Below, one piece after another: positions 8,967 to 17,502 of a stretch of 34,592 bases of DNA. The stretch's first letter is position 1. Each line of letters begins with the position of its first letter. Source of the DNA: an uncultured Desulfobacterales bacterium (GTDB lineage: Bacteria > Desulfobacterota > Desulfobacteria > Desulfobacterales > JAFDCJ01); assembly GCA_945787595.1 (NCBI GenBank), contig CALZJV010000022.1:1-34592 (forward strand), read 5' to 3'. A program made the translations under genes and the position numbers. The notes under the pieces were generated by a model that had not been told where the DNA came from, searched no databases, and was given only the letters and a program-made list of their open reading frames with translations.

Positions 8967-10298
8967 ATGAGTTACGCTAGCGAGAAAATCTCTGATTTTA
9001 TCGCTCGAACCCGCTTCGAAACCTTGCCCTCAGCAGTGGTGCACCAGGCCAAACGTGCCCTGCTGGACACCTGCGGGTGTATCCTGGCCGGTCTGGCTAC
9101 CCCACTCGGGCAGCGCGTGGTTGCCCTCAGCCGCCAATTCCCTCAATCCGACGGCGTCACGGTACCGAGTATCGACCATGGGGTCATGCCGATCATGGCG
9201 GCCATGGCCAACGGTTTTCTGGCCAACGCCTTGGATGCGGATGACGGCCACCGCCAGTCGCGAGTGCACAACGGCGGCGTCTTGTTTCCGGCCATCTTTG
9301 CCGCGGCCCAACCACGGTCGTGCAGCGGACAGGATTTTATTACCGCCACGGTAATCGGTTATGAGATCGGGCTGCGGGCCGGGATGGCGCTGAATAACAC
9401 CGGTGATATTTACTATGGTTCGGCCAACGGCGGTGCCTACAGCGCCGCTGCTGCGACCGGATGGTTGATGGGATTGAATCCGACAGAAATTCTCAACGCG
9501 CTAGGGATCGCCGAAATCCAGGCGCCCTCTTGCCAGTTGATGGGGTGGATCGAGTCTCGCCGGATCCCCATGATCAAAGAGGGGATGGGTTGGGCCGCCT
9601 CTACCGGGTACACGGCTGCCCTGATGACGGTGCATGGCATCACCGGAACACTCACCCTTTATGACTCTTATCCCCTTGCTGCCCGGGTGGATGAATTGGG
9701 ATTGGATTATGAAATTTTGAAAACCTATTTCAAGCCTTTTTCGGCCTGCCGCTGGACCCATGGTCCCATCGAAAATCTTCTGAAAATTTTGACCGATCAC
9801 CCCCTGAGTCCGGATCAGATCGCCAAGATTCGAGTCAAGACACCCGATAAAGCCTCTAAATTGGATATCCGCAATCCCTCTACGCCGGAAGACGCCCAGT
9901 ACAGTATTCCGTTCGCTCTGGGGGTCGCAGCGGTTGATGGAGAGGCGGGACCGCCCCAGATGAGCGCTGCCCGACTGAATGACCCTGAGATCCTGGCAGT
10001 GGCAGCCAAGGTCGAGATCATGTCGGATCCCGCCATGCAAGCGGCGTTTCCCGAACGAGTGGCGACCGAGGTGGAAATCACGACCGTTTCGGGCGAAACG
10101 TTTAGCCAGAGGAATGACCAAATTTCCGGAGATTGGGACCATCCCCTTTCCGATCAGGACCTTGTTAATAAATTCAGCGCTTACGCCACGCCCGCATTAG
10201 GGGCCATAAAAACCGGTCTGCTGTGCAATCAAATCATGAACTTGGACCATATCGATAACATCAACCTGCTGCTTAAACCGTTAGAATGTGCTCAGTGA
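8967..10298 (+). CDS. MmgE/PrpD family protein
   Basis: Full-length (443 aa) member of the MmgE/PrpD family, which includes 2-methylcitrate dehydratase, cis-aconitate decarboxylase and iminodisuccinate epimerase; the whole family acts on polycarboxylate-type substrates. N-terminal helical domain motifs (VHQAKRALLDTCGCILAG), the central ALDADDGHRQSRVHNGG segment (the family's D-DD-H active-site region) and the FKPFSACRWTHGPIE stretch before the C-terminal domain are all present. A GGAAGG ribosome binding site precedes the ATG. The genome lacks, in this window, the citrate synthase and lyase partners of a methylcitrate cycle, so a propionate role is unlikely. The company of mttB genes and a GntR regulator suggests catabolism of an amino-acid or betaine derivative (inference). 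Confidence 0.88.
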   Translation: MSYASEKISDFIARTRFETLPSAVVHQAKRALLDTCGCILAGLATPLGQRVVALSRQFPQSDGVTVPSIDHGVMPIMAAMANGFLANALDADDGHRQSRVHNGGVLFPAIFAAAQPRSCSGQDFITATVIGYEIGLRAGMALNNTGDIYYGSANGGAYSAAAATGWLMGLNPTEILNALGIAEIQAPSCQLMGWIESRRIPMIKEGMGWAASTGYTAALMTVHGITGTLTLYDSYPLAARVDELGLDYEILKTYFKPFSACRWTHGPIENLLKILTDHPLSPDQIAKIRVKTPDKASKLDIRNPSTPEDAQYSIPFALGVAAVDGEAGPPQMSAARLNDPEILAVAAKVEIMSDPAMQAAFPERVATEVEITTVSGETFSQRNDQISGDWDHPLSDQDLVNKFSAYATPALGAIKTGLLCNQIMNLDHIDNINLLLKPLECAQ

Positions 10299-10441
10299 GG
10301 TCTTGCCGGCATAACTCATGGGCCCGATGTACTGTTCAGCGTGCCGTTTCCGCCACAGTTTTATCCGCCGCCGAGAATTATCCGACGTGTGCTATTCCTC
10401 ACAATGAACATTAAACCATCCATTACAAAGGAGAATTCCCC

Positions 10442-10891
10442 ATGTATGCAGGAAGTGCCGGAACTCAGTATCGTCCGCTGAGTGAACAACAAGTGGAAAC
10501 AATCCATGAAGCCGCTCTGACCATCCTGGAAAATATCGGTGTCACGCACGAGGAGGGATTGTCTGAAACCATTGACATGCTGGAGAAGGCCGGCGCAAAA
10601 GTGGATCGGGCTGCCGCCCGGGTCCGGTTCCCCCGGGAGTTGATCAGCGAGCAAGTCGCCAAGGCGCCCGCAGAGGTTATCTTTTACGGCCGTGATGAAA
10701 AATATAATCTGACTTTAGGGAGCAATCGGGTCCACATGGGTACCGGCGGCACCGCCCTGACGGTTTTGGATCTGGAAACCGGTGCCGCGCGGCAAACCCG
10801 ATTGCGGAAGACATCGATCGTCGTATCCGGGAGACATTCGAGATATTGCTTTAACGGGACGGTCCCCGAAAGAATCGAAAAAGCAGCCTAA
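10442..10891 (+). pseudogene. MttB-family methyltransferase with internal deletion
   Basis: A strong AAGGAG ribosome binding site leads into ~118 residues of clear MttB-family N-terminus (EAALTILENIGVTHEEGL through VHMGTGGTALTVLDLETG). Family homology stops near 10797 and the frame continues for only ~30 unrelated residues to TAA. One frame over, 10801-10854 encodes an 18-codon ORF (start IAEDIDRR, end FEILL) that resembles a natural charged, amphipathic C-terminus. The simplest reading is loss of about 1 kb of the middle of the gene with a frame change at the junction (inference). Together with the intact homologue at 6079-7464 this shows that the locus once had two methyltransferases. Confidence 0.75.
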
Positions 10892-10928
10892 TAAGGAAAG
10901 CATATACCTATAGCGTGCCTCGTATTTC

Positions 10929-11846
10929 TTATTTCATATTCTGCCGGTGATCATTAAAAAATTGCACCAATCTCTGTCGGTATCTGTATTCAGTTTGTTT
11001 GTCTGTAAATACCTGCAAATGGCTACAACCACTGATTATCCACAAGTATTTGGGTTCTTTGGCCTTCTCATAGAGCCATTCACTATGATGGTATGAGACT
11101 AAAGAATCTTGAGTGCAATGGATTAAGAGAATAGGAATCGGTGAAACTTGATCTATAAATCCATCAGGGCTGTAGGAATTTGTCACTGAAAAAAAAGAAA
11201 TTAACCACGTTTGCAGAAATAGGCCTGGTATCTTACCGATCTTTTTTTGAACAGTCGAGCCCATCATATCTCGCGCCTCCGCTCTGTAGGAATAGAAAGC
11301 GCCTTCAATGGCAATTGCACGTATTTCTGGAAAATCGTTTTTCGCTATAGCGACAGTGGCGTTGACTCCGCCGAGACTTTGACCGAAAATATACATATTG
11401 CCGAGAGTAATTGTGGGTCTTGACATTATGTACTCTATTGCAGAGACAGAATCCTCATAAATTCCGTATCGAGATGGTGCGCCCTCAGACTGACCATACC
11501 CTCGATAATCAAAAGTAAAGACATTGAAATTATTCAATGGCAGCCAGCAGATTTGATTAAAGTAATATGTCAAATTTCCAAAATTACCATGAAAATGGAT
11601 TACTGTTCCAACAGCATCCCCCACAGCAGGAACAAACCAACCATGTAATTTAGTGCCATCCTTGCTTTTGAAGAACACATCTTCATAGTGAAGATTATAT
11701 TGATCAGGCGTTATATAAAGGGTTTGATTGGGTTGATAAAATCTATTGTTTAAACATCCTGTAATCAATAGCAGGGCAATTGCACAGGTTAATATCAAAA
11801 GGACATTTTCAACATTTCTTTGTCGGTTTATTCGGGTTAATGACAT
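10929..11846 (-). CDS. Lipoprotein alpha/beta hydrolase
   Basis: A 305-residue alpha/beta-hydrolase anchored as a lipoprotein: hydrophobic segment 16-30 ending in the lipobox LITGC. Catalytic elements are complete: oxyanion-hole HFHGNFGN, nucleophile elbow GQSLGG, acid in HCTQDSL and general-base His in SGCSHLQVF. The overall plan (DGTKLHGW, FDYRGYGQSEG) fits the BEM46/ABHD13-like serine hydrolases, whose substrates are mostly unknown (esters or peptides). It is transcribed toward the mttB pseudogene. The cytosine-poor sequence differs from the GC-richer catabolic genes upstream. Only a weak GAG precedes the start. Confidence 0.85.
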   Translation of the reverse strand: MSLTRINRQRNVENVLLILTCAIALLLITGCLNNRFYQPNQTLYITPDQYNLHYEDVFFKSKDGTKLHGWFVPAVGDAVGTVIHFHGNFGNLTYYFNQICWLPLNNFNVFTFDYRGYGQSEGAPSRYGIYEDSVSAIEYIMSRPTITLGNMYIFGQSLGGVNATVAIAKNDFPEIRAIAIEGAFYSYRAEARDMMGSTVQKKIGKIPGLFLQTWLISFFSVTNSYSPDGFIDQVSPIPILLIHCTQDSLVSYHHSEWLYEKAKEPKYLWIISGCSHLQVFTDKQTEYRYRQRLVQFFNDHRQNMK

Positions 11847-12184
11847 AATCTCACATTTTTACCAGCCATCTCAACCATTGCCAACCGATAAAACAACCCA
11901 GGGCATAATGCGGAAAATCCAATAGTTGCGCTATCACAAAAAAACTGATTTAGCAATGATACTCCGGTACAGATGAAAGTCTCAAAAAGTTTATAACCCT
12001 AAGCAATAATTTGGAGGTGCTGTTGCCCAGTATTACCCCTGCCATATGGGTCGGTCGTCTGTTGGGCAAAATCATGTGTTTTCTCATGTTCTATCTTTAA
12101 TATCTCCTCCCTTTCAACTGTAGGGGTCGCTATTTAAAAGCTTTTTATATTGTTGCAAATCTGAAACCAATGCTTTAGAAAGGC
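11847..12184. other. Intergenic region, possible gene relic
   Basis: About 340 bp without a supported gene. A short plus-strand frame near 12013-12100 reads as a hydrophobic stretch (LPSITPAIWVGRLLGK) ending in TAA, which could be the tail of a lost membrane protein. I see no ribosome binding site or family signature, so I do not call it. Confidence 0.3.
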
Positions 12185-12319
12185 TAAGGGTTCGCGAAGA
12201 AATAAATTCACAATTTTAGGTGTTGAGGCGTCCGATTGGCAAGGCGCGAAAACGCAGGAATATCTGGATATTCCGAGCTTTCGCAACGCCGCCAGGCGGG
12301 ATGCATCGGCGTATAAAAT
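12185..12319 (+). repeat. Direct repeat A, left copy (~135 bp hairpin element)
   Basis: About 87% identical by eye to 17503-17637. The shared core runs from the TTCACAATTTTAGGTG end through GGCAAGGCGCGAAAA, GAATATC-TG-GATATTCC and the CCAGGCGGGATGCATCGGC end. The two halves pair imperfectly about the central GAATATC palindrome, making a long cruciform-capable element. Its right edge coincides with the point where dppD homology begins. Confidence 0.8.
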
Positions 12320-13116
12320 GAAGGGGCAGTGCCATGGTCATGATTTTTCAGGAGCCAATGACTTCCTTAAACCCGGTTTTAACAGTGGGCAGTCAGCTAG
12401 CGGAAGCTGTCTACTATCACACGGATGTTGGCAAAGCTGCTGCAAAAAAACGGGCTTTAGAACTTATGGACATGGTGAAAATCCCTGCTCCGAAAAGCCG
12501 TTATAACGATTATCCCCACCATTTGTCAGGCGGCATGTGTCAGCGCATAATGATTGCCATGTCTCTCGCCTGTGAACCTGATCTTGTGTTTGCAGATGAA
12601 CCCACAACAGCTCTGGATGTAACTATCCAGGCCCAGATGCTCTACCTACTGCACGAACTGAAAGAAAAACAGCAGATGTCAATGATTTTCATCACCCATG
12701 ACCTTGGCGTTTCCATTCAGATGCAGATTCTAAAGCTCATGCAGGATTTAAAGGAGAAACTCTCTTTAAGTTATCTGTTTATTTCCCATGACCTTGCAGT
12801 CGTCAGGTATTTTTGCCAGCGCGTTGCAATCATGTATTTGGGAAAATTTGTGGAATTTGGAACGTTTGCTCAAATTTTTGATGCCCCTTTGCATCCTTAC
12901 ACCCTCACGTTGCGCAATGCATCCCCCATCCCGGATCCAATTGTCAAACAGGCGTTTGCCGAGCTGAAAGGTGAAGTTCCCTCGCCGATTTCACCGCCAC
13001 CGGGGTGTCATTTTCATCCCCGCTGTCCTAGAGCAAAAGATATCTGTTCGAAAGTTTATCCCCTATGGACTGAGCGGGATGAGGGAAGAGGCGTTGCGTG
13101 TCATCTATACACCTAA
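12320..13116 (+). pseudogene. DppD/DppF chimeric ABC-transporter ATPase, lacks Walker A
   Basis: The reading begins abruptly at the Q-loop of an oligopeptide/dipeptide ATPase (MIFQEPMTSLNP), immediately after repeat A, so the N-terminus and Walker A are gone. It continues through signature LSGGMCQR, Walker B and D-loop ([15 protein letters not shown]) and H-loop ITHDLGV. It then re-enters the same region of a second, DppF-like ATPase (SIQMQILKLM, FISHDLAVVRYF) and ends with the family's C-terminal Cys-rich tail (CHFHPRCPRA, CxxxxP). This is a fusion of the two neighbouring dppD and dppF genes by recombination between homologous stretches. Without a P-loop it cannot hydrolyse ATP. It shows that the following oxidoreductase genes once belonged with an oligopeptide/opine-type ABC importer. 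Confidence 0.8.
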
Positions 13117-13126
13117 GGGAAAGAAA

Positions 13127-14260
13127 ATGAGCGCTTTAGGGTATCACGATAAATATGATGTTTGTGTTATTGGCGGCGGATTCATGGGGGCCGCTGTTGC
13201 TCTTGGACTTGTACAAGCAGGTGCGAAAGTCCTGCTGGTTGATAAGATCAGTAAAATTCATAAAGCCTCCAGGGCAAATTTTGGTCTGGTCTGGTCCCAG
13301 AGCAAAGGTGCTGGTAACAGGCCCTACAGCAGGTTATCTGAAAAAGCTGTCAGAGAGTTTCAGGGTTTTGTAAACGCAATTGAGGAAGAGAGCGGTATAG
13401 ACGTCGAGCTTCGTCTTGGTGCCGGCCTGGTCCTATGTCTTGGCAAGCAGGAACTTGCGACAAGGACCACGGCTATTGAGAAAATGCACCGCGAGGCGGA
13501 ACTCCACGGAGAAAAACATCCTTCGCAGATGCTTGACCGAAATGATATCCAGCAACGTGTGGGGAAAACAACTCTGGGTGAAAAAGTGTCAGGCGGTTCG
13601 TTCAGCTCCATTGACGGCGATGTGAATCCCCTGTTGTTGTTAAAAGCCATGCGGAAGGTTTTTATAAAAAAGGGAGGCGTTTTTCTCCACGGATGTACAG
13701 TCAACGCCATTGACAGGCCTGTCAATAGTTATCATCTTGACACCTCGTGCGGGAAAATCGTGGTTCCAAAGATGGTGATGGCTGCAGGGCTTGGCAATAC
13801 ATCACTGTTTTCCATGATCGGAAAAAAAATTCCCCTGGCGCCGCAGAAAGGACAACTGCTCGTGACGGAAAGGGTCAAACCGTTTCTGTCCTTTCCTTTC
13901 AGCGGTATTCGCCAGACAGGATGCGGCAGTGTCATGATCGGCTATACCCAGGAAAATACAGGGTTTGAGGTTGATACCACAGTTTCCGCAGCAGCACAAC
14001 TTGCGCAAAGAGCGGTTGAGATATTTCCCAGCCTTCAGCATACAAGGGTTGTTCGCTCGTGGGCTAGTTTGAGAATCCTGACGCAAGACGGACTTCCCAT
14101 TTATGATGAAATTGAAGACTATCCCAATGCTTATATCCTCGCAACCCACAGTTGTGTCACCCTGGCCTCGCTTCATATGTCTCTTTTGCCGCCATGGATA
14201 TTGGGCGGTAAAAGACCCGATGATATTGAAAGTTTTAATTTAGAGAGATTCAATGTTTAA
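13127..14260 (+). CDS. FAD-dependent oxidoreductase (DAO family), beta-type subunit
   Basis: A 377-residue DAO-family flavoprotein. The start is the ATG at 13127, with AAGGGA eight bases upstream; the frame's longer open reading overlaps the dpp fusion and is not used. Rossmann FAD motif VIGGGFMGAAVA (about 13-24), the SRANFGLVWSQSKG segment typical of opine/D-hydroxyproline dehydrogenase beta subunits, and a C-terminal FAD-contact region (SWASLRILTQDGLPIYDE). Family members oxidise amino acids or N-substituted amino acids (D-hydroxyproline, opines, sarcosine, glycine). Its 3' end overlaps the [2Fe-2S] gene by 8 bp, so it is the first functional gene of a coupled operon. The substrate is unknown. 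Confidence 0.85.
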   Translation: MSALGYHDKYDVCVIGGGFMGAAVALGLVQAGAKVLLVDKISKIHKASRANFGLVWSQSKGAGNRPYSRLSEKAVREFQGFVNAIEEESGIDVELRLGAGLVLCLGKQELATRTTAIEKMHREAELHGEKHPSQMLDRNDIQQRVGKTTLGEKVSGGSFSSIDGDVNPLLLLKAMRKVFIKKGGVFLHGCTVNAIDRPVNSYHLDTSCGKIVVPKMVMAAGLGNTSLFSMIGKKIPLAPQKGQLLVTERVKPFLSFPFSGIRQTGCGSVMIGYTQENTGFEVDTTVSAAAQLAQRAVEIFPSLQHTRVVRSWASLRILTQDGLPIYDEIEDYPNAYILATHSCVTLASLHMSLLPPWILGGKRPDDIESFNLERFNV

Positions 14261-14552
14261 ACAATTTAGGCAAAAGATCGATAAAACGGTAACCATTGAG
14301 TTTGAGGGGACCAGACTTCAAGTACCGGATACTATAACTGTTGCGGCTGCAGTTTTAAGCAATGGCGGGAAGAAGCACACCCGCCTTTCTCCCGTGAGTG
14401 GTGAAAAAAGAGCTCCCTGCTGCTTCATGGGCGTTTGTCACGAATGTTTGATGGAGATAAACGGCATTCCGGATCAACAGGCATGCATCATTGAAGTCAA
14501 AGAAGGAATGAAGATACGACGTCAACTCGGCCTGCCCGGGCGTGGGGAATAA
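14253..14552 (+). CDS. [2Fe-2S] ferredoxin-like subunit, HcnA/gamma type
   Basis: A 99-residue small iron-sulfur subunit. Cysteines 57, 62, 65 and 78 (CCFMGVCHEC ... QQAC) form the C-x4-C-x2-C-x12-C plant-type [2Fe-2S] pattern. Proteins of this size act as the gamma subunit of HcnABC-like dehydrogenases, carrying electrons between the two flavoproteins. Coupled at both ends: the start overlaps the previous gene and its stop TAA shares a base with the next ATG (TAATG). Confidence 0.88.
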   Translation: MFKQFRQKIDKTVTIEFEGTRLQVPDTITVAAAVLSNGGKKHTRLSPVSGEKRAPCCFMGVCHECLMEINGIPDQQACIIEVKEGMKIRRQLGLPGRGE

Positions 14553-15949
14553 TGGAGGATCTAAGAGATGTCATAATCGTAGGTGCAGGGCCTGCAGGAC
14601 TTTCCGCTGCGATCGCTGCATCAGACCATGGAATTGATGTTCTTGTTCTGGATGAACAACCGACACCCGGTGGACAGCTCTATAGAAATATTGAAAGAGC
14701 GGACCAGGATACAATTAAGATCCTTGGGTCGGATTACGGTAAAGGACGCAGTCTGGTTGAGACCTTTAGAAAGAGTGATGCGGATTATATTGGGGGTGCC
14801 ATTGTCTGGAACATTGAACCCAATGGAAAACTCTGTTTTTCAAAAGATGGCAGGTCTGCTCAGATTAGCGCCAAGCACATAATCATTGCAATCGGTACAA
14901 CCGAACGACCTGTTCCGTTTCCAGGGTGGACGCTTCCCGGCGTTATGGGAGCCGGTGCTATTGATGCCAATTTCAAAAGTTCCGGCACGATTCCCGAGGG
15001 GCCGGTTGTGCTTGCAGGCAGCGGTCCGCTTCTCCTTTCTTCCATCGGACACATGGCAAGCCTTGGGGTGGAAATCAGCGCAGTTCTGGATACAACGCCA
15101 AAGGGGAATATATTGTCTGCCCTGTCACATCTTCCAAGGGCATTGACCCGTACCGATTACCTTCTAAAAGGCGTAGGAATGTTGCTGAACCTGAAACGTT
15201 CCGGCATCAAACATCATAAAACTGTTACTGAATACAAAGCACATGGAAATGGTTGTTTGGATAGTGTCTCCTATACTGCAAAGAATGGTACTCAGCATGT
15301 TGCTGCCGGAGTTTTACTTGTTCATGAGGGCCTAGTGCCCAGATGTGACTTCACTCATTTACTTGGATTAAAACATCATTGGGAACCGATTCAACGCTAC
15401 TGGTATCCACAGACCAATCATTTTGGCGCAACTGATAATGATACGATCTATGTGGCAGGCGACGGTGCTTTTGTCCATGGGGGTATTCCGGCCACACTGA
15501 AAGGCTCCCTTGCTGCCCTTGACATTGCCAGCAAACTAAAGGCTTTGTCTTCGGATCAAAAAGCAGATCTCATACCAAAGCTGGAAAAAAAATTGTCATC
15601 TGAACTTGCTCCCCGCCCCTTTGTGGATGCTCTTTATAAACCACGCCCGGGTCTCTATAACATGAGCGATGGGACACTTGTTTGTCGCTGTGAAGAGGTA
15701 ACCGCAGAAGATATCCGCCAGGCAATTTCTGAAGGCTGCCGGGAGCCAAATGAAATTAAGGCCATGACCAGGTGTGGTATGGGCCACTGCCAGGGAAGAA
15801 TGTGTGGGGTTGCTCTGGCTGAAATCATGGCAGGACAGTTACAGCTTGAATCCTGTGATTTTAGGCCATTGAACATACGGGCTCCGGTACGCAATCTTTC
15901 CCTTACCGAACTTTCCCGGGTTAGTCTTTTGGAACCCCCTGTAGAATGA
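14552..15949 (+). CDS. NAD(P)/FAD-dependent oxidoreductase with C-terminal BFD-type [2Fe-2S] domain, HcnB/alpha type
   Basis: A 465-residue alpha subunit. N-terminal FAD site VGAGPAGLSAA (about 10-20), a second dinucleotide-binding fold around 150-180 (VVLAGSGPLLLS), an ATG-like VAGDGAFVHGGIPA near 305, and a C-terminal BFD-like domain with Cys378, Cys380, Cys408 and Cys413 (CRCEE ... CGMGHC) for a [2Fe-2S] cluster. This matches HcnB, opine oxidase subunit A and D-hydroxyproline dehydrogenase alpha. It should form a membrane-linked or soluble dehydrogenase with the gamma subunit upstream and one or both DAO subunits. Its stop overlaps the next start as ATGA. Confidence 0.9.
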   Translation: MEDLRDVIIVGAGPAGLSAAIAASDHGIDVLVLDEQPTPGGQLYRNIERADQDTIKILGSDYGKGRSLVETFRKSDADYIGGAIVWNIEPNGKLCFSKDGRSAQISAKHIIIAIGTTERPVPFPGWTLPGVMGAGAIDANFKSSGTIPEGPVVLAGSGPLLLSSIGHMASLGVEISAVLDTTPKGNILSALSHLPRALTRTDYLLKGVGMLLNLKRSGIKHHKTVTEYKAHGNGCLDSVSYTAKNGTQHVAAGVLLVHEGLVPRCDFTHLLGLKHHWEPIQRYWYPQTNHFGATDNDTIYVAGDGAFVHGGIPATLKGSLAALDIASKLKALSSDQKADLIPKLEKKLSSELAPRPFVDALYKPRPGLYNMSDGTLVCRCEEVTAEDIRQAISEGCREPNEIKAMTRCGMGHCQGRMCGVALAEIMAGQLQLESCDFRPLNIRAPVRNLSLTELSRVSLLEPPVE

Positions 15950-17064
15950 AACAGGCCGATATCATAATCATTGGTGCAGGGTTAATGGGAGCTTCAATAG
16001 CTCTTAATCTGGCGAGAGCAGGGAAAAAAGTTTTTTTGCTTGAAAAAGAAAGCAGTGCATGCCACGCATCAGCAGTCAATGCAGGCGGGGTTCGACGTCT
16101 AAATAGAGCCTTTGAAGAGATCCCCATTTCGGTTGCGGCAATGGAAATGTGGCCCCTGCTATCTAAAATAGTCGGCAACACCTGCGGGTTTCAGCCGGTG
16201 GGACAGGTGCGCATTGCCCCGGATGAAGATGCCATGGCATCGTTTGAAAAAAGAGTCGCAACGGTTGAGGCACTCGGGTTTTTCCATGAAGAACTTGTTA
16301 ATCCTGCTGAGATTAAACAACTGGTTCCGGCATATGCAGGTAATTGCAAAGGTGGAATTGTCGCCAGATTGGACGGGCACGCATTGCCTGCCCAGACATT
16401 AAGGGCATTTTTCAATGCAGCATGTAGCGAGGGTGTTAAACCTTTTACACGATGCAAAGTAACAGATATTTCCCATGGAAAAAATGGGTTTACAGTTCTG
16501 GCAGAAGATGGGCGCCTCTTTAAATCAGAAATTGTGATAAACAGCGCCGGAGCATGGGGGCAAAACATCGCTGCCCTCATGGATGACCATCTGCCGATTG
16601 AACCTACTGGGCTTTCAATGATGGTAACCGCCCGCATGGAGCGATTCCTAACCCCGGTAATAGGCGTACATGGTCGCAAACTTTCTTTTAAGCAGATGAC
16701 GAATGGCACTGTTGTTATTGGCGGTGGACACAGGGCCTTTTTAGATATGGAAAAGGAAAAAACCACCAGCAATATTTCCGAAGTGAAGAAAAGTGCTGAA
16801 ACTGTCATTAAATATTTCCCAATAATGGAAAAGGCAACGATCGTACGTTGTTGGGCTGGAATTGAAGGCCTGGTGAGTGACGGTCTTCCTATTATTGATG
16901 CATCTGACACAACCTCCGGCCTTTTCCATGTATGCGGATTTTCCGCCCATGGATTTCAGTTATCGCCAATGATCGGTCGACTTGTCACATCCCTTGTACT
17001 TGGCAAAAAACCTGAGTTGTCTTTGGATGCATTTTCCATGAGTCGTTTCAAAAAACCTGACTAA
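15946..17064 (+). CDS. FAD-dependent oxidoreductase (DAO family), second beta-type subunit
   Basis: A 372-residue DAO-family flavoprotein, with FAD motif IIGAGLMGASIALNLARAG (7-25), the family SAVNAGGVRRLNR motif (about 46-58) and a C-terminal DGLPIIDA ... GFSAHGFQLSP segment that closes over FAD. It most resembles sarcosine oxidase beta/HcnC-like proteins. Translationally coupled to the alpha subunit. The operon therefore has two different beta candidates, one at each end; they may give two enzyme forms with separate substrates or act on successive intermediates (inference). Confidence 0.88.
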   Translation: MKQADIIIIGAGLMGASIALNLARAGKKVFLLEKESSACHASAVNAGGVRRLNRAFEEIPISVAAMEMWPLLSKIVGNTCGFQPVGQVRIAPDEDAMASFEKRVATVEALGFFHEELVNPAEIKQLVPAYAGNCKGGIVARLDGHALPAQTLRAFFNAACSEGVKPFTRCKVTDISHGKNGFTVLAEDGRLFKSEIVINSAGAWGQNIAALMDDHLPIEPTGLSMMVTARMERFLTPVIGVHGRKLSFKQMTNGTVVIGGGHRAFLDMEKEKTTSNISEVKKSAETVIKYFPIMEKATIVRCWAGIEGLVSDGLPIIDASDTTSGLFHVCGFSAHGFQLSPMIGRLVTSLVLGKKPELSLDAFSMSRFKKPD

Positions 17065-17077
17065 CAGAAGATTTTTT

Positions 17078-17167
17078 ATGGCCGATATAATTGATTTTAT
17101 CGCAGAGCTTAAGCTTGAAAAAGTTCCCGAAAAAGCACTGCAAATAGCCCGCCGTTGCAAAGCGTAA
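17078..17167 (+). pseudogene. MmgE/PrpD N-terminal fragment (29 codons)
   Basis: The ATG 13 bp after the last oxidoreductase gene opens a frame whose 27 residues (IIDFIAELKLEKVPEKAL, then QIARRC) match the start of MmgE/PrpD proteins, including the copy at 8967. Where the family continues with LLDTLG this frame turns into KA-stop. The break falls in 17147-17161, which is also the 3' limit of an oppositely oriented eamA fragment. The intact gene would have been the fifth member of the oxidoreductase operon. Confidence 0.65.
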
Positions 17168-17275
17168 AAAAGCAGCTATAAAAGGAGGGACATGCCCGGC
17201 CAACATCCGGCCTGAAATGAAAGTCCCTCCCCAGAAAATCATGGTAAGTATGAGTTTGATGTATATCTTGGGCAC
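17149..17275 (-). pseudogene. EamA/DMT-family transporter N-terminal fragment
   Basis: Minus-strand reading from a GTG at 17275 (PKIYIKLILTMIFWGGTFI, then PPFIAAFLRFATAG) is the first helix and turn of a drug/metabolite-transporter (EamA) protein. Family similarity stops at FATAG, exactly where the sequence becomes the mmgE fragment in antisense. Only one and a half of the usual ten helices remain. Confidence 0.6.
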
Positions 17276-17450
17276 TTGTCGCCAAGCCTTTGCCTAAATA
17301 CGATCTTTCGGTATTAATTAATGAAGCGGCGAACATATACTTATCCTCCTACCAAGTCAAGCAAATCGGATCTTCGGGCTCTATCTTCATCCTAAAAATA
17401 ATGAGCAATTATCAGATTAAAATCAACACTGTTTCGGTTCAAAAAAATAC
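17276..17450. other. Intergenic region upstream of toxin-antitoxin promoter
   Basis: Contains the upstream region of the truncated eamA gene. No other gene or structure recognised. Confidence 0.4.
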
Positions 17451-17490
17451 TTGACATCTAAGTTATACCGGAATAGTTTCTATGTATAAC
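17451..17490 (+). promoter_or_regulatory. Candidate promoter and operator of the downstream toxin-antitoxin pair
   Basis: TTGACA at 17451-17456 with a weak TAGTTT 17 bp on. Across it lies a perfect 7-base inverted repeat, GTTATAC (17462-17468) and GTATAAC (17484-17490), with half-site centres 22 bp apart, two helical turns. This suits a dimeric AbrB/VapB autorepressor. The hairpin repeat at 17503-17637 lies between this site and the antitoxin gene. Confidence 0.45.
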
Positions 17491-17502
17491 AAAAGAACCG
17501 CC

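Noticed and set aside
13360..13725. Minus-strand 121-residue ORF and similar long antisense readings in the flavoprotein genes
   Set aside because: They are shadows of strongly supported plus-strand genes, lacking motifs and ribosome binding sites.
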